A stretch of 64,000 nucleotides of DNA, taken from contig OY992538.1 of NCBI GenBank assembly GCA_963921195.1, positions 236,523,462 through 236,587,461 on the forward strand. Reading direction: 5' to 3'. The translations under genes were made by a program, and so were the position numbers. This document shows positions 32,540-49,418 of the stretch, one piece after another (within the stretch, counting starts at the first letter, position 1; every line of letters begins with the position of its first letter). The notes beneath the pieces were generated by a model. That model was not told the DNA's origin. It saw only the letters and a program-made list of their open reading frames with translations, and made no database searches. Origin of the DNA: Pegoplata infirma (Eukaryota; Arthropoda; Insecta; Diptera; Anthomyiidae).

Positions 32540-33025
32540 GGCCTATAAGCTGCCCATTCACTTGCAATAAAATTGCTCAACTTAAAAAAAAATTATTTTA
32601 CAATATTATTGTCGTTTTACCCTACACAGCAAATAAAATTGCTCAATACTTAAACCCAATATATTGTACAAGATATAAACATAAACATAACATAATAAAA
32701 GTTGTACAATATAGACAACACACTGATAAAATGTATTGCAGTATTCTTGTTTGTACAATAAATATCAAAAGTGTTTTGATATTCTCCAATATATTGCACA
32801 ACCGTAAATATTACATACACACAAGCGATATTATTGTACAATTTGAAAAGTTGAACAATAATATTGCAAGTGAATGGGCAGCTATACAGACGATTCAATA
32901 TTATGTACAATCTGCATGTATTTTTATACAGTCCAATATTTTATACAGTACATTTATATACGCCATTTGTGGGGAAACGTTAAAAAAATTGTGCATTATA
33001 TTGCGTCGTCTGTAGGTATCTTTAG
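32540..33025. mobile_element. Foldback elements, CTGCCCATTCACTTGCAATA arms
   Basis: CTGCCCATTCACTTGCAATA near 32548 pairs with TATTGCAAGTGAATGGGCAG near 32863. The next 150 bp (to GTCGTCTGTAGGTATC) is a diverged copy of the palindrome at 6716-6869. Many TTGTACAATAT words. The long ORF frames here are shadows of the repeat. Confidence 0.6.
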
Positions 33026-33041
33026 GAATGGATTATATATG

Positions 33042-33767
33042 CACCGAAAAAATTCCCCAGTTAGATAGTTACGAAAATTCTTAGTTGATTTGAAATAAAT
33101 TTAAAATAACTGGGTTAGTAACGAACAACTGGATTTTCAATAAATTAAAACTATCTATCAGTTACCCTGTTAATAATATTTTTTGATTTGTTTACAAATT
33201 TTAAAAATCAACATCGTTTTTATAAAAATAAAAAAAGGAAAAACCAAAAACGGATTTTTTTTTAAATTGTAAGTTTTATTTTCTAATTTGTGCCTTTTTC
33301 TTTATAAAAAAATAAGTAATATTTTTTTCAGATGGAGAATATGTGAAAGCAGCATGTGGAGGATTTAAGGAGTAAAATTTGGTCATCTAAAAATGGGATA
33401 TATTAATCTAAACCCTGGTTTTTAATGGTTGGTGCAATGTAATACAATACATCTTAATAAAATCTTAAATAAAATAACAGTGTTAAAAATAAAAAGTATG
33501 TTTTTAATGGTCAAATTAAAAAAAAAAAAATTGCAGTTCCCATTGACAATTTTTATTTATTAACCAGTTATTACCAACTATTTTCAACGATTTTACAAAT
33601 TTAGCTCATATTCTGTTGCCATTAACTGGAAATTCAGTTGAATTCAAAACGGTTTATAAAATTAGTTACCATCAACCGAGTAAAATCAACTGGGGCTCAG
33701 TTAGGTGTATTTTAACTGGGACTTAGTTAAATTCTTAGTAGCCAGTAACTGGGAAATTTTTTGGGTG
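33042..33767. mobile_element. Family I TIR element, 726 bp, TG TSD
   Basis: Left end CACCGAAAAAATTCCCCAGT; right end AACTGGGAAATTTTTTGGGTG. TG flanks both sides (33040-33041, 33768-33769). Internal words AACTGG and CAGTTA repeat in both orientations. Member of the CAC...GTG, 2-bp TSD group. Confidence 0.75.
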
Positions 33768-34071
33768 TGGCGTCAATATTCTCTTTCAAATTCAGAACTA
33801 AATATTTTGATATCTCGTATAGAATCTGGGATATTAAGCATCGACTTTGCTCTACATCCACATTTTTTTGATTCATTGAACATTGTTTCGCTGCATGAAG
33901 CAAATTTAGCATACAAAAAAAAGAAAATTATAAATTAACTTTAGCATTTTTTTTATCTTATTTATCTTTTAAAAACTAATTATTTTTTTTATTTATTTGA
34001 ATTTTATCATTTTAATTTATTAATTTTACAAAAGCGTAAAAATTTCGCTGAAGAGGTATTCTGTTCACTGG

Positions 34072-34372
34072 TGAAAAACCGGCAAAATAACCCGGTATAT
34101 GTTGCATCAATACGCATCAACACTATTAGCAACATTTTTTTAAATTGTACAGACCATTTAAAAAGCGGTGAAATTTAACATTCAGGTGTAAAACGAAGTA
34201 ATTATAAGTGTTTGGGACTGTAAATATTAATTATATCACATAAATTACCAAAAAAATATTATTTAAAGTTATTTTATGTATTCTGACGCGCAAAACATAA
34301 CCAAACATATGACTGTCAAATTTTCGCTACAAATTAATTGATGTTTCGAAACATTTTTTTTCACCGGTGAAC
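34072..34372. mobile_element. TIR element, GTTCACTGGTGAAAAA ends
   Basis: GTTCACTGGTGAAAAA near 34074 and TTTTTTTCACCGGTGAACAA near 34352 form TIRs of about 17 bp around a 300-bp AT-rich centre. Confidence 0.55.
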
Positions 34373-34383
34373 AACTTACTTAT

Positions 34384-34523
34384 ACGGCGTTCACACTTGC
34401 TGTTTTGAAGTGTTTAAGAGTGAGATGTTTAAAAAAGTCTTTGTTCTGTATCCATTACGTTTTTATTCTGTTACTGGTGTTTTGTTAAACAACTTGTTTA
34501 AAGTCGCTAGTGTGAACTCCATA
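34384..34523. mobile_element. Family M short element (M1)
   Basis: GGCGTTCACACTTGCTGTTT to GCTAGTGTGAACTCC, carrying TGTTTAAAAAAGTCTTTGTT. Near-copies lie at 53820-53925 and 55007-55147. Confidence 0.6.
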
Positions 34524-34534
34524 TTAGCTATAGG

Positions 34535-34980
34535 CTAAAACAATAATCAGCTGACGAGTAGTTTAAAAAACAACCGCTTTTGTTTCGGTTCGTTTAGCAG
34601 CGGCTGTTTTTTGTTGACATCTGTCAGCTGACACAAACACAGGGTTGTTATGTGTTTCCGCTATGTTTAAAATTTAACGTTTTGATTTGAATGCGTGGGG
34701 AAACACTTCTTCAAATTTAAACATGCCAATATGGTATCATACCGTATTCCCATCATTTTTTCAAACTAGTTTAAATTTTTAAACTAGTTTGAATCGTCTG
34801 TAGAGGCCTAAGTAGTTTACTCGTAAAACGCAAAGCTAATATTTTTTTTCGGAATGAAACCACTTATGCCATTATATTCCACTTTGGTTTTTGAAAGTGA
34901 TTGGTTTTGCGTTTTACGAGTAAACCACTTTTTTCAAATCCGAACGTAATTGAGTCTGTGACATGCCCCACAGTAGATAA
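34535..34980. repeat. Foldback remnants
   Basis: Includes CAGCTGAC words in inverted positions (34549, 34624) and the pair TTTACTCGTAAAACGCAAAG / TTTTGCGTTTTACGAGTAAA around 34808-34925. Termini not resolved. Confidence 0.4.
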
Positions 34981-35826
34981 CCATTGCCATTCCAAATGAA
35001 AAAAATGCGTATATATTTTGTATGCGACCGTAAAGTGGTTAATGTGTTTATTAACAAAAAATTATGAATGAAATTTTGGCAATGCGTGCGTATCTACTAG
35101 GTATTAAATTTTGTAAACAAAAAAGATAACGCATTAATAAATAAACAATACAATAACAATCATTATTTGTTTACAATTTGAACAAGAAAACAAAACTTTA
35201 TTATTCAAAATGTAAGCACTTGTAAAATTATCAAAATGATCATTACAGTGAACAGAATTTTCTTTAATTAAATGTTTATATTGCCCCCACCCTTTCACCC
35301 CCCCCCCCCCCAAACACGACGTCAAAAACTTAATAAATCGTATTAATTTAACAACCTGCCGTAAGAGTTCGATGCACTTTTCAGTCGTCGTATGATGGTC
35401 ATTACCAAAGGCAAGATGACGTGATTTTATAAAATTTCAAATTACCGAGTCTGTCCATTTTAATTAGTAAATCACACCCAACTTACAGTTGTCTTACTAC
35501 TTTCTTTTAAATAGGTCCGTTCGCGTGCCTTACAACAATCTACTATTTTTACTGCATCCGAAAAATTTTCAATACATGTTCAGTTGTAGTAAAACTAGTT
35601 TGAATTTTGGGTAATCGAATAGGCATAAAATTGTCCAGCTTTAGTAAAAATGGTAGATTTTAGTAAGGTAATGGAACGGATATATTTTACTTACTTTTTG
35701 TATTACATTAATTTCCATATGTAGTACAATTTTAAGTAAATACCTATTGACCTATTGTGTAAAATCAAAACCAGTCTTTAAATAAAACTCATCCAGAAAT
35801 TATATGTTAAATTAGAACATTTTGTT
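34981..35826. other. Spacer downstream of beta-tubulin
   Basis: No exon recognised. It contains a run of about 14 C near 35298-35311. Confidence 0.4.
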
Positions 35827-35832
35827 TTTATT
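35827..35832 (-). terminator. Candidate poly(A) signal of beta-tubulin
   Basis: AATAAA on the minus strand about 70 bp past the stop codon. The 3' UTR is T-rich as read on the plus strand. Confidence 0.45.
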
Positions 35833-35900
35833 TTGTTATTTTTTCGAAACTTTTTTTCTTTGCTTTAGATCTTTTGTTTGGGGGTTTTAATTTTATTAGT

Positions 35901-40873
<4,973 letters not shown>

Positions 40874-41232
40874 TTTGTATTATTTGGTTTATTTAAAATT
40901 AATTTATATCAAGTAAAATGCAAATCTGACAAACTTTTTGCGCACAACCACAACGGCAAACTGTCAAACACTTTCTGAAATGCCGAAAAGCTTTTCACTC
41001 GTATTTATGCAAGCAACCACGCCTTTGCAGAAAAGTCTGCGCAGTTGCAGATCATGGTTGTATTTTTAAGTAACATTTCATTACAACTGTTATCAGTGTT
41101 GTATAATTTTTAAGCAACTATAATAGTGATGCTAATTCGTTATTATTTTGTCGTTTTCGAATACTTTTTTGTGTGTTTTGCCCTCATGTACTGTGGTTTT
41201 GCCAAAGTCAAAAACTTAACACCCCGTCTAGA
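40874..41232 (-). promoter_or_regulatory. Beta-tubulin leader and presumed promoter
   Basis: The region upstream of the ATG holds no coding exon. No clear TATA box was identified and the transcription start cannot be placed. Confidence 0.4.
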
Positions 41233-42952
41233 TTACAGTGTGTCTAGATTAGCAATCATCACTTCTATCATACGTCACAATTGATTGTAATCACTGTCAT
41301 TGCTAATCTGGACAGTTTAAACAATGATGGTATACAATTGATGGTAGAGCGCCTGTTCTACTATAGATTGCTAGTAATCTAGTGTCTATATGAAATTGCT
41401 AACCATTGCTTACTATCGAGTTTGGCGTTTGTAAACGTCAAATGTAACACTGAACACCGTTTATGGTTGCTTTGGTGGTTGCTAACACCCGGTCTACACG
41501 CAAAAAAAAAATCTGTGTAAGATTGAGCAATCCTACTTGGTAAAACTTTTTTCATACCAAAAAAAATTTTTTACCAAATTTTTGCTAATATTATGCTTGT
41601 CAATGTTAAAGTAACATAATTCATTTCTTATGTAAAATAACCAAGTAGCTTGCTCAATAACGCAAATTACCTGCACAAAAATTTATCGAAAGAAAACAAC
41701 AAAAAAAACAAAACAAATACGGGCCGCCATTTGCATTTTGTATTTTTGTGTGCGTGCGTTGTTCGTTTATTTTTTGTGTTATAAAAACGTAAAAAGGAAA
41801 TTGATATATAAAATAAAAAAAAATTAATACATAAATAAAAATAAATAATTAGTTTTCTAAAAGATAAATAAATGTAAGATAAAAGAATGTTAAAGTTAAT
41901 TTTGCTTTCATCACTTAAAACACCATTCAATAAGAAAAACCAATGGAGTCCCAGACGTATGTTTCGATGAATAACAAATGGAATGATAAAGTGAGTATAC
42001 CCGCATTCCGAAGACACCAATAAGGTTTAATAGATTTTTAGTTAAAAATTAGTGTTTGGTAATAATTTTATATTTTTACAGGGTACTGCTAAATAACTTT
42101 TTGAAGCTATGGAGAATCCTTCACTACAATAAAGAGCGTGGACACCAATCCTGCCTTTAGTTATAAAATTAAAACCTAAAACCCCAAAGCCAAGGGAGTC
42201 CATACCTGTTTTGATGAGTTACAAATGGAATGACAAAGTAAGTGTTCCTCCTTACCAAGAGACCAATGGGGTTAACCAATTTTTTAAATTAAAAATTTAT
42301 GTTTTGTAATAATTTTCTATTTTTACAGGATGCTTTTAAATAAATTCGTGAAGCTATAGCGGATCCTTTACTTCAAGAAGAAGCGTAGGCAGCAGTCACT
42401 CGAGAAAATCGTACAAAAAGGGTCAGTTGGTCGGTGGTAAATTAAATCCTACACAACATTTATTATATTAATATGGATTTATTCTGTGAAAATTTTAAAT
42501 TCAACAAATATACAAATTTTTACAAAAATTTATTGAAAATTTATTTTAGCATAAATGTGGTAATTTTTAGCATTATTTTTAGTCAGCTTTTCAAATAATT
42601 TTGGTATATTTCACCATATTTCTTTTGGTATATTTTACCAAGTTTTTGCTTAAATAGCATTAGCATTTTCTTCAAAATTTTTTACATAAGTGTTTTGGCT
42701 AAATTACGAAAACTACTTCGTCGGTTGTAGTTTTAGCATATTTTTGGTAAAATTATGCCCGATTTTTGCTCACTCCGACACAAGTTTTTTTTGCGTGTAG
42801 ATTAGCAACCATTAGCAATCTATAGTAGAACAGGCGCTCTACCATCAATTGTATACCATCATTGTATAAACTGTCCAGATTAGCAATGACAGTCATTACA
42901 ATCAATTGTGACGTATGATAGAAGTGATGATTGCTAATCAGGACACACAGTA
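41233..42952. mobile_element. Foldback element E, interrupted by D1
   Basis: Long arms (ATTAGCAATCATCACTTCTA, ATACGTCACAATTGATTGTA) on the left reappear inverted on the right (42800-42950). Ends lie near TTACAGTGTGTC and GACACACAGTAA. D1 is inserted at a TA inside it. Confidence 0.7.
41497..42797. mobile_element. Family D element, 1301 bp, TA TSD (D1)
   Basis: Ends CACGCAAAAAAAAAATCTGT and ACAAGTTTTTTTTGCGTG, flanked by TA on both sides. Its core is a direct repeat of two gene-like units (41943-42170 and 42194-42400), each with a coding-like block ending AAATGGAATGA(T/C)AAA, a good donor (GTGAGT or GTAAGT), an intron of about 75 bp and a TTTTTACAG acceptor. Both units have TAA soon after the acceptor. 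No transposase was seen. D2 and D3 are further family copies. Confidence 0.8.
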
Positions 42953-42984
42953 AATCAGAGTCATAGAGTAGGATAACAAATGGC

Positions 42985-44462
42985 CACAGACTAATACAGA
43001 CTCGACATAAGTGACAGGTGTCAAAAAAGTAATTCTGAACCATATGGTTAATATTTCCAAATAATTCTACGAATTAGGTTAGAAAGAGAAAACTAACAAG
43101 TAGAAAAATTAAGTTCGACTTGGTCGAATCTATGAATACCCTCCACAATGTTATCTGATAGTAATTTTCTAAAAAAATTTAAAAAAATTGCATTACAAAT
43201 TTTTTATTAGAAATATATTATTTTGAGTAAAACTTTTTTTTTAATCAATCAAATTTTTTTGAGTGTAAAATTTTTTTGACAGTCAGCATTTTTTTGAGTG
43301 TGACATTTCATTAAAAACAAAAATTAATGTATACATTTTTTTTGCGTGTAACATTTTTTTTTGAGTGTAACATTTTTTTTTAGTGTAAATATTTTTTTAG
43401 TGTATAATTTCTTTGAGTATTAAAATTACTTTGTAAAATATTTTTGTTGTTTTATACCTATATGTAATACAAAAAAAAAAAACTATTTCACATATTTCCC
43501 TCTTTTTATTTTACCATCCTTTTCATTAAAAACCAAAAACAAACTAACATTGTATCATATAAAACCCACTTCATTTGATTTTTTCCAAAAAATACTTACT
43601 ATACACCGTTACATATAGTTACAAATAATATATAACAATAACAAAACAATAACAAATATTTACTTGTCTAACAACTAAACTGCACCCCACGACAAGAAAA
43701 CAAACAACAAGTTTCAAAAAACTGGTATTTCACCATGCTTTTAAAACTTGTTTAACGAGTTTTCAACAGTTTAAGGTGAAACAAATCTGTAATTCAGTGC
43801 TTTGCTTATAACTTTTGAACCACTGAACCGATTTTGCTGAAATTCAAAACAAATAGCCTTGGGGAACGACAAATATATATGCTAAGCTTTAGCCCCGTCA
43901 GAATTGTCTTTCGAAAGTTATAGTGGTTTTAATCTTGTAAATTCGAAAAATACCCTTGCCAAAATTTACTCTTTTGCTCATAACTTTTGAACCACTTGAC
44001 CGATTTCACTGGATTGCAATACCAACCTGACCCGGTAAATGGAGAACATATATGTCAAACTTCAGGAGCCTCCGTAAAGTCTTTCAAAAGTTAGCGTGTT
44101 TTCAACGGACAGACAGACAGACAGACGGACGGACGGACATCGCTAGATCGACTTAAAATCGATCAAGGATCATGAATATATATACTTTATGGGGTCCTAG
44201 ACCAATATTTCGATGTGTTACAAACGGAATGACAAACTTATATATACCCTCTATTACTAGAGTGGAGGGTATAATAAAACGCGGCATAAGAAAAATAGAT
44301 GCCAGATCGGTTTTTGTTGTTCCACTCACTCCTAAGTCGTAGAAAGTGTTGCCATGTTAGCGTAAAACGGACTAAAAACCGCTCTATTTTCTCCTAAAAT
44401 CGCTTAGTGTTTCCCCATTTTTTCTTATAAAACTCTACTGTCGAGTCTGTTTATTGTCTGTG
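42985..44462. mobile_element. Family A element carrying J3 (A4)
   Basis: CACAGACTAATACAGACTCG ... TGTCTGTG with TSD AAATGGC at 42978-42984 and 44463-44469. It is interrupted by the J3 repeat. Once J3 is removed the sequence matches A2 and A3. Confidence 0.8.
43097..44274 (+). mobile_element. Family J repeat, 1.18 kb (J3)
   Basis: Begins ACAAGTAGAAAAATTAAG, has a small stem-loop (TTCGACTTGGTCGAA) near its start, repeated ACTTTTGAACCACT blocks, a GACAGACAGACGGACGG run and a TATACTTTATGGGGTCC motif, and ends GAGTGGAGGGTATAAT. No TIRs. The junction was set by comparison with intact family A. Possibly Helitron/DINE-like. Confidence 0.6.
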
Positions 44463-44879
44463 AAATGGCGTTTGAAAAAGTAGTAAACAAAAACCATATG
44501 GTATTGTTTACGAAATTTTATCACAAATCGAAATGTGAGCGAGATGGAAGATACAAGTTTTACAGTGAGAATGCAGATTGTTTTTTGTCTCTCTTTGCTT
44601 TACGTTTCAACTTTAGTTTGGCATTGCCAGCATTTTCCAATTATATTTGGTGATGCCAGATCTACAAAACGGTCGATGGATTACTTTATAACTTTGACTT
44701 AAATATATAAAGACTGCATCAGAGTCATAAGGGGGCCATACACGATACTGCATGCTGTACAATTGGCTGGATGAAAACGTGATTTTGATCGTGTATGGGC
44801 TGGTTGGACGACCATTACAAAAACAAAATTCACATGTCTATCCAGCAAGCTGTACAACGAGACTGCAAGTGTATGGGCA

Positions 44880-46203
44880 CCTATAGAGTAGTACAACAAA
44901 TGGCGTTTGAAAAAGTAGTAAACAAAAACCATATAGTATTGTTTTATCACAAATCGAAATTTGAGCGAGATGGAAGATGCCAGTTTTACAGTGAGAATGC
45001 AGATTGTTTTTTGTCTCTCTTTGCTTTACGTTATAACTTTAGTTTGGCATTGCCAGAATTGTCCAATTATCTTTGGTGATGCCAGATCTACAAATCGAAC
45101 GATGGTTTTGTAGATCTGGCAGCACCAAAGATAATTGGAAAATTCTGGCAATGCCAAACTAAAGTTCAAACGTAAAGCAAAGAGAGCACAGTACATGAGT
45201 AGTAGGTTCACAGGTTTGCATTTGATGTGTGTAAGTATTAGTGACAGCACACGGTGTAACTTTTGACGTTTCATACAAAACGTAAACAAACACCATAAAT
45301 ACATACACAAAAGCTCACACGTACAGGCACACACATAGTGACATAGTAATCCATCGACCGTTTTGTAGATCTGGCATCACCAAAGATAATTGGAAAATTC
45401 TGGCAATGCCAAACTAAAGTTCAAACGCAAAGCAAAGAGAGACAAAAAACAATCTGCATTCTCACTGTAAAACTGGTATCTTCCATCTCGCTCACATTTC
45501 GATTTGTGATAAAATTTCGTAAACAATACCATATGGTTTTTGTTTACTACTTTTTCAAACGCCATTTGTTGGACTACTCTATGACTCTGGGCACACATAC
45601 ACAAAAACTTAAATATATAAAGACTAGGCAATAGTCAATTCTTTTTGACGTTTAAAGGTGGTGTTAGTTTTACAAATGGTATCTGGGAAAGCTGGAAATT
45701 TTGTTTACCTTTTATTTTTCGTTTAATTTTGCTGGTTGTTTTGATTTAATTATATTCATTTCGTTTTTTTATTATGTATTTTATTATTTTCAAGTGACAC
45801 AACAATAATTTTCATTCATAATTTTAAAATTTTTTAATGTTTATTTTTCGTTATTCCCAAATCGTTCCCAAAAACAAGATTGCCATCTGTAGATAACGAC
45901 TTCGTTATTGCTGACACTACTATTCATGAGTTACCCCTGCACATACACTAGGCAGCGATGATTATTCTGTACTAATAACCACGCCACCATATTGGAAAGT
46001 ACGAAATTAGCACCATTGTTTGCATACTAGTCTGTACTGTGAAAGAGAGACAAAAAACAATTTGGATTCTCACTGTAAAACTGGTATCTTCCATCTCGCT
46101 CACATTTCGATTTGTGATAAAATTTCGTAAACAATACCATATGGTTTTTGTTTACTACTTTTTCAAACGCCATTAAATTTTGTTGTACTACTCTATGACT
46201 CTG
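44880..46203. mobile_element. Family B as a full foldback, interrupted by C2 (B4)
   Basis: The left arm (44880-45103) and an inverted arm (45104 on, resuming 46042-46203) meet at GATCTACAAATCG. The outer ends TAGAGTAGTACAACAAA and TTTGTTGTACTACTCTA are inverted. This shows other B copies to be single arms. A neighbouring foldback at about 44730-44880 uses TGTACAA and CGTGTATGGGC words. Confidence 0.7.
45187..46041. mobile_element. Family C element, TSD AAAGAGAG (C2)
   Basis: Ends CACAGTACATGAG and TAGTCTGTACTGTG, with AAAGAGAG at 45179-45186 and 46042-46049. Comparison with C4 shows a further insertion of about 600 bp (45337-45946), which includes another B arm at 45349-45592. Confidence 0.8.
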
Positions 46204-46332
46204 ATTATGCCAACAAAAAACGCCTACTATTGTGCCACATTTTCCAACCGTGTGTTACAGACTGAACAGACGCGAGACTTTTGACAGATCATCAGTTTAT
46301 TTTTGTTTTATATGGCATTCACACTTGCGACC

Positions 46333-47146
46333 ATAGAAAAAAATAGATATGAAACAGAGTCGTATTTCGCTTGAATAAAGGCCTAGTTAGCCGAGAAAAC
46401 GTAACCGTATCTTTACCCTAACCGTAGCGTATTTATTTAGTGCAATTAGCGAAACTTAATAACGTGTCATATGTTTTTGACGTAAAAAAAACTCGTCGTT
46501 CATTTTTGTTATTTTATTTGTGTTTTTTTATATGTAGACTTTAAATTACTTTGTTTATTTAAATTGAATTAGTGATTTTTCTATTTGTTTTGCACTTTTA
46601 GTGTTGCATCACATTTTTTTTTTAAATAAACAAACCGAAAATCAGCTGTTTACAAATGTCACGTAGAAACGTTGTAAAATTCTATTTTAAACAGGTCGGA
46701 ACGTTTCGTTTACGTGACAATTGAATTCGGTAATCGTTTTCATTAGTTTACGCATATCAAAAACAATCAGCTGACTTTTTACGTTAGGGTTACGGTTACG
46801 TTTTCTCGGCTAACTAGGCCTTTAAGTATTAGTGACAGCACATTATGTAACTTTTGACGTTTAATAAAAAACAATGCAACATAAAGGAGAACAACAACAA
46901 AACAAAAATAACAAAAGAGAAAAAAAGTTTTTAAACTATTAATAGTGCGTATTATCTTTAAAAAAAAACGTTGAATAAAGCAAAATAAATAATTCATTTA
47001 ATTAAATGAAAGACAATTCCATTTTTTATAAACAAAGAATCTAATTTGATATTAAATACATGTGAGATGAGGAAGAACAAGCATTTTGCCACCATATTGG
47101 AAAATACATCAAATACAACACTGCGTACCTTCTAATCTTTTCTATG
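46333..47146. mobile_element. Family K element, 9-bp TSD CTTGCGACC (K2)
   Basis: Ends ATAGAAAAAAATAG and TCTTTTCTATG; TSD CTTGCGACC at 46324-46332 and 47147-47155. The interior matches K1. It is interrupted by L1. A 9-bp TSD is typical of Mutator-like elements, though the family is not proven. Confidence 0.75.
46378..46822. mobile_element. Family L MITE, 445 bp, TA TSD (L1)
   Basis: Long TIRs starting AAGGCCTAGTTAGCCGAGAA. TA flanks both sides, and K1 supplies the empty site (TTGAATAAGT-type). L2 at 52100-52543 is nearly identical. CAGCTG-bearing inverted segments lie inside. Confidence 0.85.
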
Positions 47147-49418
47147 CTTGCGACCTTATACCATATTCACATTGGCATGTTTAAATTTAGGGCCTAATTT
47201 TGTAAATCACTCGCGTTGAACGCATCACCAACGTTAACGTGAACGCGAGGCTTAAAAAATGAAATTTTGTAAATCACTACGTTATTGCGTTCAATTATTA
47301 CGTTATCACTTGAAATGTCAATTATATTAGAATCGGTGTTGCCAGACATTCTAAAATTGATCAAATTGCCTACCCATTTTGTAGGGGATACACACCCATT
47401 ATCGTGGGGAAACACATATATATATAATAAGGCAACACCTGCAAAGAGAATATTTGAGAAAAAAGAGAACAAAAAAAAGTTACATAAATTAGTTGAAAAA
47501 ATCAACAAAAATCACAACGAGCATCTTAGCTGTTTTCGATGTTTTTCTCCTGCCGGAGGAGTTTTTCTTACACATTTATTACTTTTTTATTGTATGTTAA
47601 CATATTCCAACGTTATTTATTTATTTTTTGCTATTTAAAAGCATATTTGTAACCAGACCTTTGAAGATTTAATTCCCTAATTCAATTTATTAAATCTGAT
47701 TAAAGATAATTGAATTAATTCCCTGTTTCTATAAATCGAAAAGAATTAATTCATTATTTAAATCACTTAATTTCATTGCAAAGAATTAATTCGTTGATTT
47801 GAATCAATTGAATTAATACATTTTGATTTGAATCAACTGATTCAAATCACTTTTGATTCAAATCAACTGATTCAAATCACTTTTGATTCAAATCAACTGA
47901 TTCAAATCACTTTTGGTTTGAATCAACTTGATTTAAACTTTTTTCACTTAAATCAAACACTAAAAATGCACATTATAAAAATCTTATCAGGTCTGATTGC
48001 GTTAAATTCATTGGAATATCGTCAATTTTAAACACACCACGCCATCAATTAACAACACTCCAAATTGTACAGTATTATTAAATGTGTACCTTTAGTCTAG
48101 AGATGGGCGCTGGTCACGTGATTTGCGTGATTCACGTGATTTCCATTTCAATCACGTGATTGTGAGTGAGCGCGATTTGAAAATTAGTGAGTTAGTCATT
48201 TATTTTTTGCGTGAGTCTGCGTGATTAGATTTTTTGATTTGCACAATTTTTTGATTTGCCCAATTTGTTTAAAATTTTTCTAAAAATTTTTTTTTTCGAG
48301 TTTTTTTTTTTTTGGTAAGAAAATTTTATTGCGTGAGTAGATTTTGCGTGACTCACGCGTGAGCGTGATTGAATCTGGCGTGAGTCACGCGTGAGTGTGA
48401 GTAAGTTTTTTATTACTCACGTGAATAGGAGCACAGTACAGACTAGTATGCAAACAATGGTGCTAATTTCGTACTTTCCAATATGGTGGCGTGGTTATTA
48501 GTACAGAATAATCATCGCTGCCTAGTGTATGTGTGCCTGTACTTGTGAGCTTTTGTGTATGTATTTGTGGTGTTTGTTTACGTTTTGTATGAAACGTCAA
48601 AAGTTACACCGTGTGCTGTCACTAATACTTACACACATCAAATGCAAACCTGCACGCAAAAAAAAACTTGTGTCGGAGTGAGCAAAAATCTGTCATAATT
48701 TTACCAAAAATATGCTAAAACTACAACCGACGAAGTAGTTTTCGTAATTTAGCCAAAACACTTATGTAAAAAATTTTGAAGAAAATGCTAATGCTATTTA
48801 AGTAAAAACTTGGTAAAATATACCAAAAGAGATATGGTGAAATATTCCAAAATTATTAGAAAAGATGACTAAAAATAATGGTAAAAATTACCACATTTAT
48901 GCTAAAATAAATTTTCAATAAATTTTTGTAAAAATTTGTATATTTGTTGAATTTAAAATTTTCACAGAATAAATCCATATTAATGTAATAAATGTTGTGT
49001 AGGATTTAATTTACCACCGACCAACTGACCCTTTTTGTACAATTTTCTCGAGTGACTGCTGCCTACGCTTCTTCTTGAAGTAAAGGATCCGCTATAGCTT
49101 CACGAATTTATTTAAAAGCATCCTGTAAAAATAGAAAATTATTACAAAACATATATTTTTAATTTAAAAAATTGGTAAACCCCATTGGTCTCTTGGTAAG
49201 GAGGAACACTTACTTTGTCATTCCATTTGTAACTCAAAACAGGTATGGACTCCCTTGGCTTTGGGTTTTTAGGTTTTAATTTTATACCTAAAGGCAGGAT
49301 TGGTGTCCACGCTCTTTATTGTAGTGAAGGATTCGCCATAGCTTCAAAAATTTATTTAGCAGTACCCTGTAAAAATAGAAAATTATTACCAAACACTAAT
49401 TTTTATAAGGGTTCAAGT

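Larger units (their letters stand above)
42956..44690. repeat. Family B repeat interrupted by A4
   Basis: Left part CAGAGTCATAGAGTAG to AAATGGC; right part AAATGGCGTTTGAAAAAG to GGTCGATGGATTAC. The break is a family A insertion with a 7-bp TSD. Confidence 0.75.

Noticed and set aside
32452..33015. 187-codon plus-strand ORF
   Set aside because: It runs through inverted TTGTACAATAT repeats of two foldback elements; composition and symmetry mark it as a shadow.
35298..35311. Poly-C run, and the poly-G run at 50983-51003, as structural signals
   Set aside because: Simple homopolymers with possible assembly length error; no G-quadruplex-type spaced runs beyond the homopolymer itself.
41667..42020. 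117-codon minus-strand ORF also found in D2
   Set aside because: It is antisense to the spliced gene-like unit of family D and is conserved only because the element is repeated.
47194..47638. Overlapping ORFs of 104-117 codons on both strands
   Set aside because: They lie in family N foldback DNA, have no splice context and no recognisable protein features.
47770..47950. CRISPR-like array (regular repeats of GATTTGAATCAA)
   Set aside because: Units are palindromic tandem words with no unique spacers, in a eukaryotic hAT element.
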